DNA from: Pseudomonadota bacterium
GTDB taxonomy: Bacteria > Pseudomonadota > Gammaproteobacteria > DASZBR01
NCBI GenBank assembly: GCA_021777765.1
Contig: JAJYDF010000005.1
Span: 62,001 to 126,000, forward strand
Length of the DNA: 64,000 nucleotides
Direction: 5' to 3'
The first letter of the stretch is position 1; each line of letters begins with the position of its first letter. The notes beneath the pieces are model-generated. The model was not told the DNA's origin. It did no database searches and saw only the letters and a list, made by a program, of their open reading frames with translations. Both the position numbers and the translations under genes were made by a program. Positions 44,880 through 54,580 of this stretch are shown in pieces.

Positions 44880-47135
44880 TTAAATCTTAGGCAACGTATA
44901 ATTATAGTTATAATAATAATACCCCTGCCCATATTTCGCTGCTTTTGATGTGGTATGATTAAAAATTGTACCGGTTATTTTAACGCCTGAATTATGCATG
45001 TGTCTAAATGCTAATTCAATTTCTTGCGCTGAATGTGCAGCATTATCCAACACTAATAAATTAGTGCCTGCTAAACTACCGATAATCATACCATCAGTTA
45101 AATTTAATACAGGTACTGTATCGATAATAATAATGTCATAATGTGTTTTAATATCTTCAAGCATTTGTTTAAATGCAGGTCTCATGAGTAACTCAGAAGG
45201 ATTAGAAGGATATTTACCTGTTGTTATAAAATCTAAAGTAGGTAATTTAGAATGGTTAATCACTTCTTGCCATTTTAATTTACCATTCAATACATCTGCT
45301 AAACCTAAATTTGAATTGTTATTAAAATATTTATGAATAGATCCTTTACGCAAATCCCCATCAATTAATAATACCTTTTTCCCTGCATCTGCCAGAATAT
45401 ATGCTGCATTAGTTGCAATAAATGATTTCCCCACATCTGGTGAAATTCCTAATATTGCAATGAGGTTGCTGGGTGCATCTTGTAATGCAAAATGTAAACT
45501 GGTACGCAAACTTCGTAATGCTTCAATTGAAAAATCATGGGGGTTTGTTACAGCTAATAATTCCAATGAATGTGCTCTTTCATTTTTACGCAATTTTGAA
45601 TTGCTGTGCTGCCTATCACTGTATGGAATAATTGCAAAATTAGGAATACCAAAATGTTGCTCTATCCATAACGGGCTATCGACGTGTTGTTGTAACATTT
45701 TTTTGGTATAAACAATAACACAACCCAAAATTAATCCTAATAAAAAACCACAAGCCATAATAACTGATTTTGCTAATGGTATCGGTGTTTCTGGTAACTC
45801 AGCGGAAGATAATATTCGTACATCACTAATTGTTCCCGCTTTAGTGACTTGTAACTCTTGAATTTTATTTAACAATAATAAATATAATTGGCTTTTAACT
45901 TGCACATCGCGAGATAAATTGGTGGCTTCTTGATCTGCAGCAGGTAATTTACTGGCACGTAATTTTAATGAATCAATTTCATTTTGTAATGCAATCATTT
46001 CTTGATTAAGCGCAATAATAAAAGGATGGTCCGGAGTATATTGTTCTAATCGCTGCGCTTTGAGAATATTCAATTGAGCCAATTGCGCTTCATCACTCGA
46101 TATTTGCGTCAATAATAAACGTGTTGCTGTTGAAAGATCCAATGCGCCCCGTTTTGCTAAATAATGATTTAATTTAAATTCTGCAGCATTTAAAGAATCT
46201 TTTATGATAGGCAATTGTTGATTAAGAAAATCAAGGGTTTTTTCAGCTTCTAATGATTTATAATCCATATTTCTTTGCACAGCTGTCGTTGCAATGGCGC
46301 TCAATATATTGACCGCTTTTACTGGATCAGTATTCGTAAATGATACTTGTAATATGCCTGTTTTATCTCCTGTATCCGCATTTGCACCTAAATCAGTAAT
46401 AATTAATTGTGATGACAGTTGATTAATCACATCTTCTGTTGGAATTTTTGTGACATAAAATTCAGTACCAGGACGCGCTATTAATTGATCGACTTTTAGC
46501 GTTATGGGTTTATTCGGATTTAAATTATCTGCAATTTTTCCAACAATACCTCGTAAAAGTATATGGTGATTTTCATCTTCTAATACATAATTATTATTTT
46601 CTTTTGCAATTAAAATAAGTCGTTTATTTTCTTGATTCGCAACGACTTCTAATTGGGATATTTTGAGCGTTTCTCCACCCCAAGCAAATTGAGACAAACC
46701 CAATGGTGAATTGGCTAAATATTGATCGTGATGTCTCGCATACCATTCACCAATAATGGGAAAGTATCGTGGATGCACACGTATATCTAATGCGAGATTT
46801 TTAATAACGGGCTCAATGACAAAACGTGATTTAATTAATGCTATTTGTTTATTAACAGAGGAGGATTCATTTGAATTAATGGGTAATATAGTGCTACTAA
46901 TTCGATTTAAACTATCTTGATCATCTTGTACTTCTAATACCACATTAGCTTGGTAAACGGGCGGCTTTAAAATAGCATAGGCCACACTCAATAAAAAAAC
47001 GGTTATGATGGCGGTTAATACGACCCATTTTTCTGCTTTAATTGGTTGAATTAAATTGTGTAGATCAATTTCATCTCCAAAATTTGCAATTTGGTTTTTG
47101 GGTAATACCGTTGTTAATGCTTTTTCCATCATCAT
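44880..47135 (-). CDS. wzc: Polysaccharide co-polymerase and tyrosine autokinase (Wzc type)
   Basis: A 751-residue inner-membrane protein. A Wzz-like chain-length domain lies between two helices (about 35-55 and 455-475). The cytosolic BY-kinase domain has Walker A ISPDVGKSFIATN, Walker A' VLLIDGDLRKG and Walker B DIIIIDTVPV. The C-terminal cluster YGQGYYYYNYNY holds seven tyrosines for autophosphorylation. It controls polymer length and export with Wza and is reset by Wzb. Three consecutive ATG codons begin the gene; AAGGA is placed best for the second or third. It ends the minus-strand capsule series. Confidence 0.94.
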   Translation of the reverse strand: MMMEKALTTVLPKNQIANFGDEIDLHNLIQPIKAEKWVVLTAIITVFLLSVAYAILKPPVYQANVVLEVQDDQDSLNRISSTILPINSNESSSVNKQIALIKSRFVIEPVIKNLALDIRVHPRYFPIIGEWYARHHDQYLANSPLGLSQFAWGGETLKISQLEVVANQENKRLILIAKENNNYVLEDENHHILLRGIVGKIADNLNPNKPITLKVDQLIARPGTEFYVTKIPTEDVINQLSSQLIITDLGANADTGDKTGILQVSFTNTDPVKAVNILSAIATTAVQRNMDYKSLEAEKTLDFLNQQLPIIKDSLNAAEFKLNHYLAKRGALDLSTATRLLLTQISSDEAQLAQLNILKAQRLEQYTPDHPFIIALNQEMIALQNEIDSLKLRASKLPAADQEATNLSRDVQVKSQLYLLLLNKIQELQVTKAGTISDVRILSSAELPETPIPLAKSVIMACGFLLGLILGCVIVYTKKMLQQHVDSPLWIEQHFGIPNFAIIPYSDRQHSNSKLRKNERAHSLELLAVTNPHDFSIEALRSLRTSLHFALQDAPSNLIAILGISPDVGKSFIATNAAYILADAGKKVLLIDGDLRKGSIHKYFNNNSNLGLADVLNGKLKWQEVINHSKLPTLDFITTGKYPSNPSELLMRPAFKQMLEDIKTHYDIIIIDTVPVLNLTDGMIIGSLAGTNLLVLDNAAHSAQEIELAFRHMHNSGVKITGTIFNHTTSKAAKYGQGYYYYNYNYTLPKI

Positions 47136-47177
47136 GTCCTTTTAATATTTTGAAAAAAGATGTTTTGCAAATTCTTT

Positions 47178-47201
47178 CCTTCTCCCGCAAGCGGGGGAAG
47201 G
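47178..47201. repeat. REP-like hairpin, one arm mutated
   Basis: CCTTCTCCCGC-AA-GCGGGGGAAGG between wza and wzc; the right arm has one A-to-G change that leaves a G-T pair. It lies within the operon. Confidence 0.85.
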
Positions 47202-47223
47202 AAAAAATGGTTATTCAATGCTG

Positions 47224-48084
47224 CTAATAACTACCATTAACAATAGAACCAGTAAACCAAACGGTTTGAATAGTAGGTAATATCATATTCATACCACGGT
47301 TCCAGCGTGCTATATCTGCAGCGGATACAAATACAATATCATGTGACTGCAATGTGAAATTTTCAGCTAATAATAAAGAATCAGGCGATTTCGCATTTAA
47401 CCAATACACATCCGGTCTTGTCATTGAACCGCGTATTACATAAATATGCCCCGGATCTGCATTCAGTGGATCTAATCCACCCGATAAATTAATCGCATCA
47501 GTAATACTTAACGGAACATCGGTAATTGGTTGCAAACCCGGTTTTAGCACTTCACCCATGACATAAACTTTATCATGTCGAAATCCTGTGACACGCACAT
47601 CAACTTGTGGATCTCTTACGTATTTAGTTAATAAATGCGTGATATTGTTACGCACTTGATCAACTGTCATTCCAGCAACATGAACTCTTCCTAACAATGG
47701 AAAAAATATCGTGCCATCAGGTGCGACTAAAAATCCATTGGGAGATATTGTTGGATTTGTTTCAGTGTTTTGTCCTGTTTGCGTTACACCAACATCAATG
47801 GGGTAATTCAATTCAGGATGCTGCCAAACAACAACATTTAATACATCTTGCGATCCCACTAAATACCCTGGCGAGTACCCTGCATTTTGGTGAATTGTTG
47901 CAACAAGTTGTGGCGTAATTTCTATAAAATTAGGTTGAATCTGTTGTGCGACTATACTGGTGGCAGCGCTAGGTTGATGATCCATCTTCATACCAGGTGC
48001 TACAACGCAACCTGATAATAAAGCAATTATCGATAAAATAAGGCTATTTCGTATCGAATTTAATTCCATAATTTTGTTTGCCAT
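47224..48084 (-). CDS. wza: Outer-membrane polysaccharide export lipoprotein (Wza type)
   Basis: A 286-residue lipoprotein with lipobox LLSGC (Cys near residue 26). A polysaccharide-export domain (YLVGSQDVLNVVVWQHPEL) and SLBB-type domains (GRVHVAGMTVDQVRNNI, VYVMGEVLKPGLQPI) follow. It is shorter than E. coli Wza (379), so one SLBB domain may be lacking. The first ATG at 48084 has AAGGGA and overlaps wzb by 25 bp. Translation is probably coupled. Confidence 0.92.
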   Translation of the reverse strand: MANKIMELNSIRNSLILSIIALLSGCVVAPGMKMDHQPSAATSIVAQQIQPNFIEITPQLVATIHQNAGYSPGYLVGSQDVLNVVVWQHPELNYPIDVGVTQTGQNTETNPTISPNGFLVAPDGTIFFPLLGRVHVAGMTVDQVRNNITHLLTKYVRDPQVDVRVTGFRHDKVYVMGEVLKPGLQPITDVPLSITDAINLSGGLDPLNADPGHIYVIRGSMTRPDVYWLNAKSPDSLLLAENFTLQSHDIVFVSAADIARWNRGMNMILPTIQTVWFTGSIVNGSY

Positions 48085-48503
48085 GCCAGTGTCCCTTGTT
48101 CAATTAAATTAAATACCGCTTTAAATTCAGGCAATGTTCTATAGTAAGGATCGGGTATTTCATTCTGTGACCATTTTCCTAATAAATGCACTTTACCTTG
48201 AGCGAATGGAAAATGAGATTTAAGTGTCTGCAAATGCGCATTTTCCATTACTAATATTAAATCAGCTGATGTGACCATCTCAGTAGAAATTTGTCTTGCG
48301 CGATGATGGGATATATCAATGGATTTTTCAAGCATTAATTGTTGTGACAGTGGATGAGCAGATTCACCCACACAAGCATTTAAACCTGCTGAGGAAATTT
48401 GTACTGGTATATTATGCAACAATGCAAATTGTTTAAATAAACCTTCGGTGATAGGACTTCGGCAAATATTACCAATACAAACAATTAAAATATTATTAAA
48501 CAT
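48060..48503 (-). CDS. wzb: Low-molecular-weight protein tyrosine phosphatase (Wzb type)
   Basis: A 147-residue phosphatase. The P-loop VCIGNICRSP gives nucleophile Cys9 and Arg15; the general-acid Asp lies in EIPDPYY. It dephosphorylates the Wzc tyrosine cluster. Its place directly before wza and wzc is the standard capsule order. Confidence 0.94.
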   Translation of the reverse strand: MFNNILIVCIGNICRSPITEGLFKQFALLHNIPVQISSAGLNACVGESAHPLSQQLMLEKSIDISHHRARQISTEMVTSADLILVMENAHLQTLKSHFPFAQGKVHLLGKWSQNEIPDPYYRTLPEFKAVFNLIEQGTLAWQTKLWN

Positions 48504-48590
48504 TTTTCAATATCTCTATAATTAAATAAAATAATTTATCAACATCTAAGGACAACAAATTTATTTATGATTTTATAATCGTGTAGCGCG

Positions 48591-49823
48591 TTATATCGTA
48601 ACAATATCTTGCCTTTCTGAATTAGCTAAAACTTGCGTATAAATTTCATTCAATTTATTGACCACGATTTCTTGTGAATAATTATTTATTACATAATTAC
48701 GAATATATTCTGCATCATATTTACCACTTAAAATATTGGCTAACATTTTATGTAATGCATCACGCAAATCAACGATTGAATCTGGCTTAACTAATAGACC
48801 TAATTTATCATTGATAATGATTTCTATAGGGCCGCCTGAACTTGTTCCTATTACAGGTAAGCCTGTTGCCATCGCCTCAATGATAACCACACCAAATGTT
48901 TCATAATAACTTGGTAGAATAAAAGCATGCGCATTATAAAGTGTTTCACGCACGCGCTCACGACTTAACACACCATGAAATTTAATTTGATTTTCAATAC
49001 CTAATTGTGACACTAATCTTTTTAAATTATTTTCTTGCGGCCCTTCACCGCCTATTTCTAATAGGATATCTTCACGACCTTTGAATGCTAATGCAAATGC
49101 TTCTATAAGCAAATGTAATCCTTTACACGTTTTTAATTCTGCTATGGTCACAAATCGAATAATAGATAACAGAGGTGGCTTAGGATTTACCATAAAAAAC
49201 TGTGTATCCACCACATTGGGCACAACTTCATAATTGATTTCACCTGTATTTTGAATATTTTTACCCAGTGAATCACTGACCGTCAAAAATCTTGCGGTGT
49301 GTTGCAAAATTGCATATAAAAAAGGAATACGCCAAGCATGAATTTTTCTTCTACCATAATTTGAGGAATGCTCAGTAATGATTAAAGGAATTTGATATTT
49401 TTTACTCACATGCATCGCTGCATAACCACCCCAAAATACACAGTGAGCATGAATTAAATCAGGCACACCGTGTGTTTTAATATAATTATCAATTGCAGTC
49501 ATGACTTTCTTTTTGTACAAATAAATATTGAATCTTCTCATTAAAGGTAATCTAAATGTCAACATGTTCAAACAATGCCAGCGATAGATTGGAATATCCT
49601 GTTCAATTGATGAAGTTAGCTTAAATAACGGATGATTTGGCCATTTAAATTTTCTAACAGATTGTAAAAAAGTAGGGAAATCATGATAAACAGGCGCAAC
49701 AATCCCAATTTGATGACCATATTTTTTTAATGCTTGAAATTGCTCTTTAAAATAGATGCCCGATATAATGCCTTGTGTATGAGCATACCATGAAGGAATA
49801 ACAAGGATATGTATTTTACGCAT
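48591..49823 (-). CDS. Family 4 glycosyltransferase
   Basis: A 410-residue GT-B enzyme. The C-terminal half has the nucleotide-sugar site (LLEIGGEGPQENNLKRLV, FILPSYYETFGVVIIEAMATGLPVIGT) with the EX7E motif. The N-terminal half has HAHCVFWGGYAAMHVSKKY and ITEHSSNYGR. It likely adds one sugar to the lipid-linked repeat unit. Donor and acceptor are not readable. Confidence 0.9.
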   Translation of the reverse strand: MRKIHILVIPSWYAHTQGIISGIYFKEQFQALKKYGHQIGIVAPVYHDFPTFLQSVRKFKWPNHPLFKLTSSIEQDIPIYRWHCLNMLTFRLPLMRRFNIYLYKKKVMTAIDNYIKTHGVPDLIHAHCVFWGGYAAMHVSKKYQIPLIITEHSSNYGRRKIHAWRIPFLYAILQHTARFLTVSDSLGKNIQNTGEINYEVVPNVVDTQFFMVNPKPPLLSIIRFVTIAELKTCKGLHLLIEAFALAFKGREDILLEIGGEGPQENNLKRLVSQLGIENQIKFHGVLSRERVRETLYNAHAFILPSYYETFGVVIIEAMATGLPVIGTSSGGPIEIIINDKLGLLVKPDSIVDLRDALHKMLANILSGKYDAEYIRNYVINNYSQEIVVNKLNEIYTQVLANSERQDIVTI

Positions 49824-49839
49824 ATAACGCTTCTCTATT

Positions 49840-51747
49840 TTAAGCTAATTCCATTCGAGTCTCTCTGCTATATTCATAATTTACAGTGAGATTTGGACTA
49901 TATTCAGGAACCAATATATGCAATAGTGATATTAACGCTGCTGTATCATTATTATGATATGCTTGTTCTACTCTATTACAAAGATTATTAATAATATTAA
50001 AATCACAACCATTCGATTTAGCATACATTATTTTAGAATGTGAAGTCGGTTGCAACTCCTCATGTGAATAGAAACATTCTTCATACAATTTTTCACCTGG
50101 TCTTAAACCAGTGTAAATTATTTTTATATCTTGATCGATAATTTTTCCTGATAGTTTAATCATTTGTTCTGCTAAATATTTTATTTTTATTGGCTTACCC
50201 ATATCTAACACGAATATTTCGCCACCATTACCTAATAGTGTGGCTTGTAAGATTAATTGGCTCGCTTCAGGAATTGTCATAAAGTAACGCATAACTTCAG
50301 GATGCGTCACTGTTAACGGCCCACCCATTTCAATTTGATTTCTGAATAAAGGAACAACACTTCCCGCAGAATCAAGCACATTACCAAATCTTACAGTAAC
50401 AAAACATGTTGTATTCATATTTTTATTAAAACTATGACAAAAATATTCCGCTGCACGTTTAGTTGCGCCCATGATATTACTAGGATTAACTGCTTTATCA
50501 GATGAAATTAAAATGAATTTATCTACATTATGGTTTGCAGCTTCTTCAGCAATAATACGTGTGCCAATTAAATTATTATAAAGTGCGCTACGAATATGAC
50601 TCTCCAATATAGGCACATGCTTATATGCCGCTGCGTGAAAAATGATCTGGGGACGATAGCGTTCCATTATATCTTTTATACCCACACGATCGGTGACGCT
50701 CTGTAAAAAAGGCAAAAAATTAGTATATTGATATTTATCTTGTAATTCTTTTTCAACGGAATAAAGACTAAATTCATTATGTTCAATAAGAATTAATCGA
50801 ACTAAATTTGTAATTGTTACAATCTGTCTACAGATTTCTGAACCAATGGAACCGCCTGCACCTGTCACCACTATTGTTTTACCTGCTAATCCTTCTTTTA
50901 AATTGGCCCAATTTAAATTCACTTCATAACGCCCCAGTAAATCTTCTAAAGAAATATTGCGCAATGAGTTAATACTAATATGGCCTTCGGTAAGTGCTTT
51001 TATGCTAGGTAATATATAACAAATCACGCCTGCTTTTTCACAATGATTAACAACGGAACGTAGCGTTGAAGATGAAGCGGATGGCATTGCAATTAAGACC
51101 AAATCGACTTTATGTTTTGCAATTAATTGAGACAATCTATTAATTGTTCCTGATACTCTAACACCATGTATTTCTTTTCCTTGCTTACTTAAATCATCGT
51201 CTACAAATAAAATAGGTTTATATGAAAAGATTTCACTGCGCAGTAATTCACGAACCAATCCCTCTCCTGCTTTACCAGCTCCGACAATTATAACCTTCTT
51301 ATAATTTGCAAAATAACTTTTATAATCTTTTAAAAAACGGATCATCAACCGTGAAATTGACAATAAGCAAGTCAATATTAACCAATATAAAATAGGTATA
51401 GTCAGAGGAACAGTAACATCTTGAAAAAATAACATGTGTCGTTTAGATAAAATTAAAATTACACCTATTAATATCGTACCGACAGTGGTTGCATTTAATA
51501 TACGAACTAGATCAGGGACAGAGGCAAAACGCCATACACCACGATGCAAACCAAATAATTTAAACAATACCACTTGTGCAATAATAACAATAGGTAATAT
51601 GGATATCGCTTGTTGATAATAAGGAGATGGAATATAACTTAAATTGAAGCGTAACCAATATGCAGATAACCACGCAATTGGCACCATGTTAACATCATAT
51701 ATAAAGGCAATTAATCCATTAATCATTCCACTGCTTTTAGTTTCCAT
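49840..51747 (-). CDS. Membrane-bound UDP-sugar 4,6-dehydratase (WbpM/PglF type)
   Basis: A 635-residue protein: four N-terminal membrane helices (1-130), a CoA/NAD-binding-like region (KVIIVGAGKAGEGLVREL), then the SDR dehydratase domain from GAGGSIGSEICRQI with FHAAAYKHVPILE and ISSDKAVNPSNIMGATKR. It converts UDP-GlcNAc to the 4-keto-6-deoxy sugar. With the DegT aminotransferase and PglC-like transferase downstream, it fits a bacillosamine-like pathway. AAGGAAAT precedes the ATG. Confidence 0.92.
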   Translation of the reverse strand: METKSSGMINGLIAFIYDVNMVPIAWLSAYWLRFNLSYIPSPYYQQAISILPIVIIAQVVLFKLFGLHRGVWRFASVPDLVRILNATTVGTILIGVILILSKRHMLFFQDVTVPLTIPILYWLILTCLLSISRLMIRFLKDYKSYFANYKKVIIVGAGKAGEGLVRELLRSEIFSYKPILFVDDDLSKQGKEIHGVRVSGTINRLSQLIAKHKVDLVLIAMPSASSSTLRSVVNHCEKAGVICYILPSIKALTEGHISINSLRNISLEDLLGRYEVNLNWANLKEGLAGKTIVVTGAGGSIGSEICRQIVTITNLVRLILIEHNEFSLYSVEKELQDKYQYTNFLPFLQSVTDRVGIKDIMERYRPQIIFHAAAYKHVPILESHIRSALYNNLIGTRIIAEEAANHNVDKFILISSDKAVNPSNIMGATKRAAEYFCHSFNKNMNTTCFVTVRFGNVLDSAGSVVPLFRNQIEMGGPLTVTHPEVMRYFMTIPEASQLILQATLLGNGGEIFVLDMGKPIKIKYLAEQMIKLSGKIIDQDIKIIYTGLRPGEKLYEECFYSHEELQPTSHSKIMYAKSNGCDFNIINNLCNRVEQAYHNNDTAALISLLHILVPEYSPNLTVNYEYSRETRMELA

Positions 51748-51804
51748 ATTTCCTTATAAATCCTTTATTAAGGTGAGTCCTTAGAATAAATCCTATTTAA
51801 ATCA

Positions 51805-52971
51805 TTATTTTGATGCCAATTGAAATACATTTTCAATAACTTTAGTGACAAAATTAATTTCTTGTAATGTTAATGTAGGATGCACTTGAAACATTAAACT
51901 GGTTTCAGCAAGATGTTGTGCATTAGGTAATCTTGCTGATGGTTGTAAATTGGCATTTTGAAAAGCTTGTTCCAAATATATTTCACCACAACTACCAACA
52001 ATACAGGGAATATTTTCAGCATTAATCGCTTCCAGAATGCGATCGCGAGTCCAATCGGATTTTAATTTTTGCGGTTCAACGAATGCATAATAGACATAAT
52101 AAGCATGATCAATTTGTGAATGTGGCATTGCTACTCGTGCAGCAGGAATACGTAAAAAACATTCTGTTAATAATGCCGCATTTCTTTTACGTAAAGCTAA
52201 CCAATCATTTAATTTATTCAGTTGAATACGTCCTATAGCAGCTTGCATTTCAGTCATGCGAAAATTTGTGCCAAAAGTATCAACTAGCCAACGAAAACCT
52301 GGAGGATGTTGTTTATGGTTGACAGCATCATAATTTTTGCCATGATCTTTTAATGACCATATTTTTTTCCACACGTCTAAATTATTAGTCACTACCATGC
52401 CACCTTCACCACCTGTGCTTATAATTTTATCTTGGCAAAATGAAAATGCCGCAACATCACCGAATGCTCCAGTATATTTTCCTTTATATTTAGCACCAGT
52501 CGCTTGTGCGCAATCTTCAATAATTTTTAAATGATGTTTTTTGGCGAATGTGATTAACGAATCCATATCGCAAGGCCAACCCGCTAAATGGACTACAATA
52601 ATTGCTTTGGTATTGGGGGTTAACACTACAGCAGCAGATTCAGCTGTAATATTTTGCGAAAGAATATCAATATCAGCAACAATAGGTTTTGCACCGACTT
52701 TAACTACAGCACTTGCAGTACCGATAAAAGTACGCGCAGGCACAATAACTTCATCGCCAACACCAATATCTAACCCATATAGTGCGGCTTCTAGTGCCAC
52801 TGTACCATTCATGAGCGCGATTGAATGTTTTACACCAATATAATCTGCAAATTCTTTTTCGAATAATTTACCTTCTTCACCCGTCCAATAATTCACTTTT
52901 CCGGATGAAAGTATGCGTTTTACTGTATTCACTTCATCTTCTTCATAGTGTGGCCATCGTGATAATTGCAT
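51805..52971 (-). CDS. DegT/DnrJ/EryC1 sugar aminotransferase (PglE-like)
   Basis: A 388-residue PLP enzyme. The PLP lysine lies in AFSFCQDKIISTGGEGGMV; IIEDCAQATGAKYKGKYTG supplies the cofactor Asp; TNFRMTEMQAAIGRIQL is typical. It would aminate the 4-keto sugar made by the neighbouring dehydratase. It starts 4 bp after the FemAB-like gene stop. Confidence 0.92.
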   Translation of the reverse strand: MQLSRWPHYEEDEVNTVKRILSSGKVNYWTGEEGKLFEKEFADYIGVKHSIALMNGTVALEAALYGLDIGVGDEVIVPARTFIGTASAVVKVGAKPIVADIDILSQNITAESAAVVLTPNTKAIIVVHLAGWPCDMDSLITFAKKHHLKIIEDCAQATGAKYKGKYTGAFGDVAAFSFCQDKIISTGGEGGMVVTNNLDVWKKIWSLKDHGKNYDAVNHKQHPPGFRWLVDTFGTNFRMTEMQAAIGRIQLNKLNDWLALRKRNAALLTECFLRIPAARVAMPHSQIDHAYYVYYAFVEPQKLKSDWTRDRILEAINAENIPCIVGSCGEIYLEQAFQNANLQPSARLPNAQHLAETSLMFQVHPTLTLQEINFVTKVIENVFQLASK

Positions 52972-52975
52972 AGTG

Positions 52976-53947
52976 TTAACGCACCTCTAATAATTTTTGA
53001 GATATGAGTTCATCATAAATTTGCTGATTATGAATGTAAGTGCCAATTCTATATTCTGCTAACTGACCTGCAAAGCTTAATTTGAATAGATATAAAGGAT
53101 CAGCTGCATTTGCAGTAGTGCCACCACCTAAATGCGCAGCATGACAGCCCCTGCTTTGTGCGTACAAAAATGCTTCGTGTAAAATTAAATTCATCGCTTG
53201 TAATTGTTTACCTTTATTATTATTTGCAGATAAGTGATATTCCATTATCTTATCTTCTAGCAACATAAAAGCTGCGCCAATCACTTCATCATTATGTAAT
53301 GCAATTAATCTCAGTACGTTGTCCATTCTGCACAGTGAATTAAAATAATCCTGATTAAAGTAATAAAAATCCTTCGCATTGATTTCATTCATGCGCTTAG
53401 AATAAAGCGTAGGAAAAATTCTTAAAAATAAATCAGCATCAACTAACTTGCATTTAACATCATTTTTCAGTGCTTTTCTAATTGACCATCTTGCACTAGA
53501 TTCATAACTATTCATCAAATCAACATTTCTCAAATCAACATAAACTGTATGCTTGATCGCGATTGACAGACCTTGATAAAAATGCCAATTTTGCGATAAC
53601 GGATGAAAACGAATTGTTTCAGCAATAATATTTTTTTCTTTACACCAAGATTTGTAATTAATAAAAGCATCGGCCAAAAAATGACTATCATGCGTAGTTG
53701 CTATTGGACCACCATAACCATATGCAGAAATAATTTCATTGTAGGATGTATGTGGGATTTTTCTAATATGAAAAGGATGATAATAAATATCATCTTGCTG
53801 TTGATAAACAAAAAATTTTGCTGTCAATTGCGGATCTCGATATGAGTCAGCTAAAACATATTCCGGATTCAATCCCGGGAATGGTAATAACTTAGCGTTA
53901 TTTTTTAATAACTTGCAAATGTCAGGATAAACCAATTCCATTTTCAT
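52976..53947 (-). CDS. FemAB/GNAT-fold acyltransferase
   Basis: A 323-residue protein with the double-GNAT FemAB plan: SARWSIRKALKNDVKCKLV in the first half, and VIGAAFMLLEDKIMEYHLSANN, then GCHAAHLGGGTTANAADPLYLFKLSF in the second. These enzymes transfer acyl or aminoacyl groups. In this context, acylation of the amino-sugar made next door is likely, in place of the PglD acetyltransferase absent here. The substrate is inferred from position only. Confidence 0.82.
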   Translation of the reverse strand: MKMELVYPDICKLLKNNAKLLPFPGLNPEYVLADSYRDPQLTAKFFVYQQQDDIYYHPFHIRKIPHTSYNEIISAYGYGGPIATTHDSHFLADAFINYKSWCKEKNIIAETIRFHPLSQNWHFYQGLSIAIKHTVYVDLRNVDLMNSYESSARWSIRKALKNDVKCKLVDADLFLRIFPTLYSKRMNEINAKDFYYFNQDYFNSLCRMDNVLRLIALHNDEVIGAAFMLLEDKIMEYHLSANNNKGKQLQAMNLILHEAFLYAQSRGCHAAHLGGGTTANAADPLYLFKLSFAGQLAEYRIGTYIHNQQIYDELISQKLLEVR

Positions 53948-53955
53948 TTTTCCAT

Positions 53956-54576
53956 TTATTCATTACATTTTTTATCATTTCTTACAAACATACTTGCCGT
54001 AGCATAACCTTCTTCGTTTATTCCTTCTCTTTTCAATACCACTAAAATAGTACGCGCCAATATTTTAATATCAAGCCATAAACTCCAATTATCTACATAC
54101 CACACGTCTAATTTAAATCTTTCTTCCCACGCCAATAAATTACGCCCATTGATTTGTGCTAAACCGGTAATGCCTGGACGAACATGATGACGACGATGTT
54201 GCTCAGATGAATATTCCGTTAAATATTCCATCATTAATGGTCTTGGCCCAATAAAACTCATCGAACCATTTAAAACATTAAATAATTCTGGAATTTCATC
54301 TAAACTTGTATTTCTTAAAAATTTTCCAAAGCGAGTTAGGCGAAATGTATCATCCAATAGATTGCCATCAGTATCATATAAATTACACATTGTTCGAAAT
54401 TTATAAATCATGAACGGTTTACCATGTAATCCAGGACGTTGCTGTCGAAATATAACGGGAGAGCCCAAATAGATATATATCAAGATCACAAGAAACATCA
54501 TTAATGGCAACAGCAAAATGATTAACAGCAATGAAAAAATAATATCTAAAATTCTTTTTAAAAAAAGTAATCGCAT
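53956..54576 (-). CDS. Phosphoglycosyl transferase initiating the repeat unit (PglC-like)
   Basis: A 206-residue monotopic enzyme, the short PglC form rather than long WcaJ. It has an N-terminal re-entrant helix (KRILDIIFSLLLIILLLP), RQQRPGLHGKPFMIYKFRTM, the catalytic Asp-Glu pair in TSLDEIPELFNVLNGSMS, FIGPRPL and VRPGITGLAQINGRN. It transfers sugar-1-phosphate to undecaprenyl phosphate, starting the repeat unit on the cytosolic face. Confidence 0.94.
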   Translation of the reverse strand: MRLLFLKRILDIIFSLLLIILLLPLMMFLVILIYIYLGSPVIFRQQRPGLHGKPFMIYKFRTMCNLYDTDGNLLDDTFRLTRFGKFLRNTSLDEIPELFNVLNGSMSFIGPRPLMMEYLTEYSSEQHRRHHVRPGITGLAQINGRNLLAWEERFKLDVWYVDNWSLWLDIKILARTILVVLKREGINEEGYATASMFVRNDKKCNE

Positions 54577-54580
54577 ATTT

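Noticed and set aside
44744..44932. 62-codon minus-strand frame after wzc
   Set aside because: Overlaps the wzc end in another frame, low complexity (GIIIITIIIR) and no family resemblance.
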